In this document: in pieces, positions 17,451-17,639 of the stretch
Layout: each line of letters starts with the position of its first letter
How positions within the stretch are numbered: the stretch's first letter is position 1
Assembly: GCA_000697475.1 (NCBI GenBank)
Contig: JNEU01000640.1
Coordinates: 1-17,639 of the forward strand
Source of the DNA: Lichtheimia corymbifera B2541
Taxonomy: Eukaryota; Mucoromycota; Mucoromycetes; Mucorales; Lichtheimiaceae
DNA length: 17,639 bases
Direction of reading: 5' to 3'
Position numbers and translations under genes: made by a program
The notes under the pieces: generated by a model
The model's input: the letters and a program-made list of their open reading frames with translations, nothing else
The model's database searches: none
What the model was told of the DNA's origin: nothing

Positions 17451-17639
17451 TCAATCAAAGAGGCCAAGTGCCTCACGTACTTCCTGCACATCGGTAGGTA
17501 ATGGTGATGGTGATGATGCGGAAGTGGTGGTTGTGGTGGCAGGAGGGTGTTGTTCGGATTCACGACGTGATGAGGAATTGGCGGTGTTAGATGATGATGA
17601 GGAAGACGAAGACGAAGACGAAGACAAGCGGACAGAAGA
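17451..17639 (-). CDS. C-terminal end of a Ser/Thr/Pro-rich protein (partial)
   Basis: Minus strand, open from the window edge to TGA at 17451-17453; 62 codons, 5' end outside the window. It begins with a run of Ser (11 of 12 residues, encoded by TCT/TCG/TCA repeats), then SSRRESEQHPPATTTTTSAS and SPSPLPTDV, and ends QEVREALGLFD. A disordered S/T/P linker followed by a short helical C-terminus is common in Mucorales proteins. The triplet repeats keep other frames open too: minus frame 2 gives a His/Pro-rich reading, and the plus strand reads as an acidic DDDEEDEDEDED stretch. The strand is therefore likely but not certain. No family recognised. Confidence 0.45.
   Translation of the reverse strand, partial: SSVRLSSSSSSSSSSSSNTANSSSRRESEQHPPATTTTTSASSPSPLPTDVQEVREALGLFD

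Noticed and set aside
1..17639. tRNA, rRNA and telomere repeats
   Set aside because: No cloverleaf-type box A/box B pairs, rRNA-like conserved blocks or telomeric hexamer arrays were seen on either strand.

Overview
The window looks like a gene-poor, repeat-rich stretch of an early-diverging fungal genome, most likely Mucoromycota/Mucorales. This is inferred from four things: a two-exon TPR/F-box/LRR gene of a kind that is highly expanded in these fungi; short introns (55-65 nt) with GTAAG donors, CTAAT/TTAAC-type branch sites and TAG acceptors; the 3' end of a non-LTR retrotransposon; and a DIRS-like reverse transcriptase relic. There is no bacterial-style operon structure and I see no tRNA or rRNA gene.

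Left part (1-3560), mobile-element debris: a GT microsatellite; a 5'-truncated LINE whose reverse transcriptase C-terminal region reads 309-1238 on the plus strand; a 22-bp minisatellite of about 31 copies with nested 44-bp and 198-bp periods (2140-2816); and a frameshifted DIRS-like reverse transcriptase with a damaged catalytic motif (about 2889-3560).

Middle (3560-10940): after a possible small spliced gene on the minus strand (4303-4864) lies the one convincing intact gene, a 701-residue TPR/F-box/LRR protein on the minus strand (5519-7680, one 56-nt intron), probably a substrate receptor of an SCF ubiquitin ligase. Head-to-head with it, about 1.3 kb away, is a decayed paralogue on the plus strand (8992 to about 10720). 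It still shows the TPR start, F-box and a 57-nt intron downstream of the F-box, but is broken by frameshifts around a CAT/AAC triplet repeat.

Right part (10940-17639): fragments of unassigned former genes, including a plus-strand ORF broken by one TAA (10938-11285), a 48-60 bp direct repeat, and imperfect inverted arms of about 73 bp (11328-11669). Further right are a minus-strand spliced candidate with two well-formed introns (13611 to about 14090), purine/pyrimidine and GATT microsatellites, two overlapping minus-strand ORFs (15079-15665), a degenerate tandem repeat of about 70 bp (15.7-16.5 kb), and at the right edge what looks like the last 62 codons of a Ser/Thr/Pro-rich protein on the minus strand.

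I found no convincing novel multi-gene system. The most useful observations are the live/dying F-box pair, the hierarchical minisatellite, the spliced candidates that simple ORF scanning hides, and a hairpin sitting exactly on a 5' splice site. Non-repeat DNA here reads as protein-like in several frames, so calls without a recognised domain or intron signals are given low confidence.
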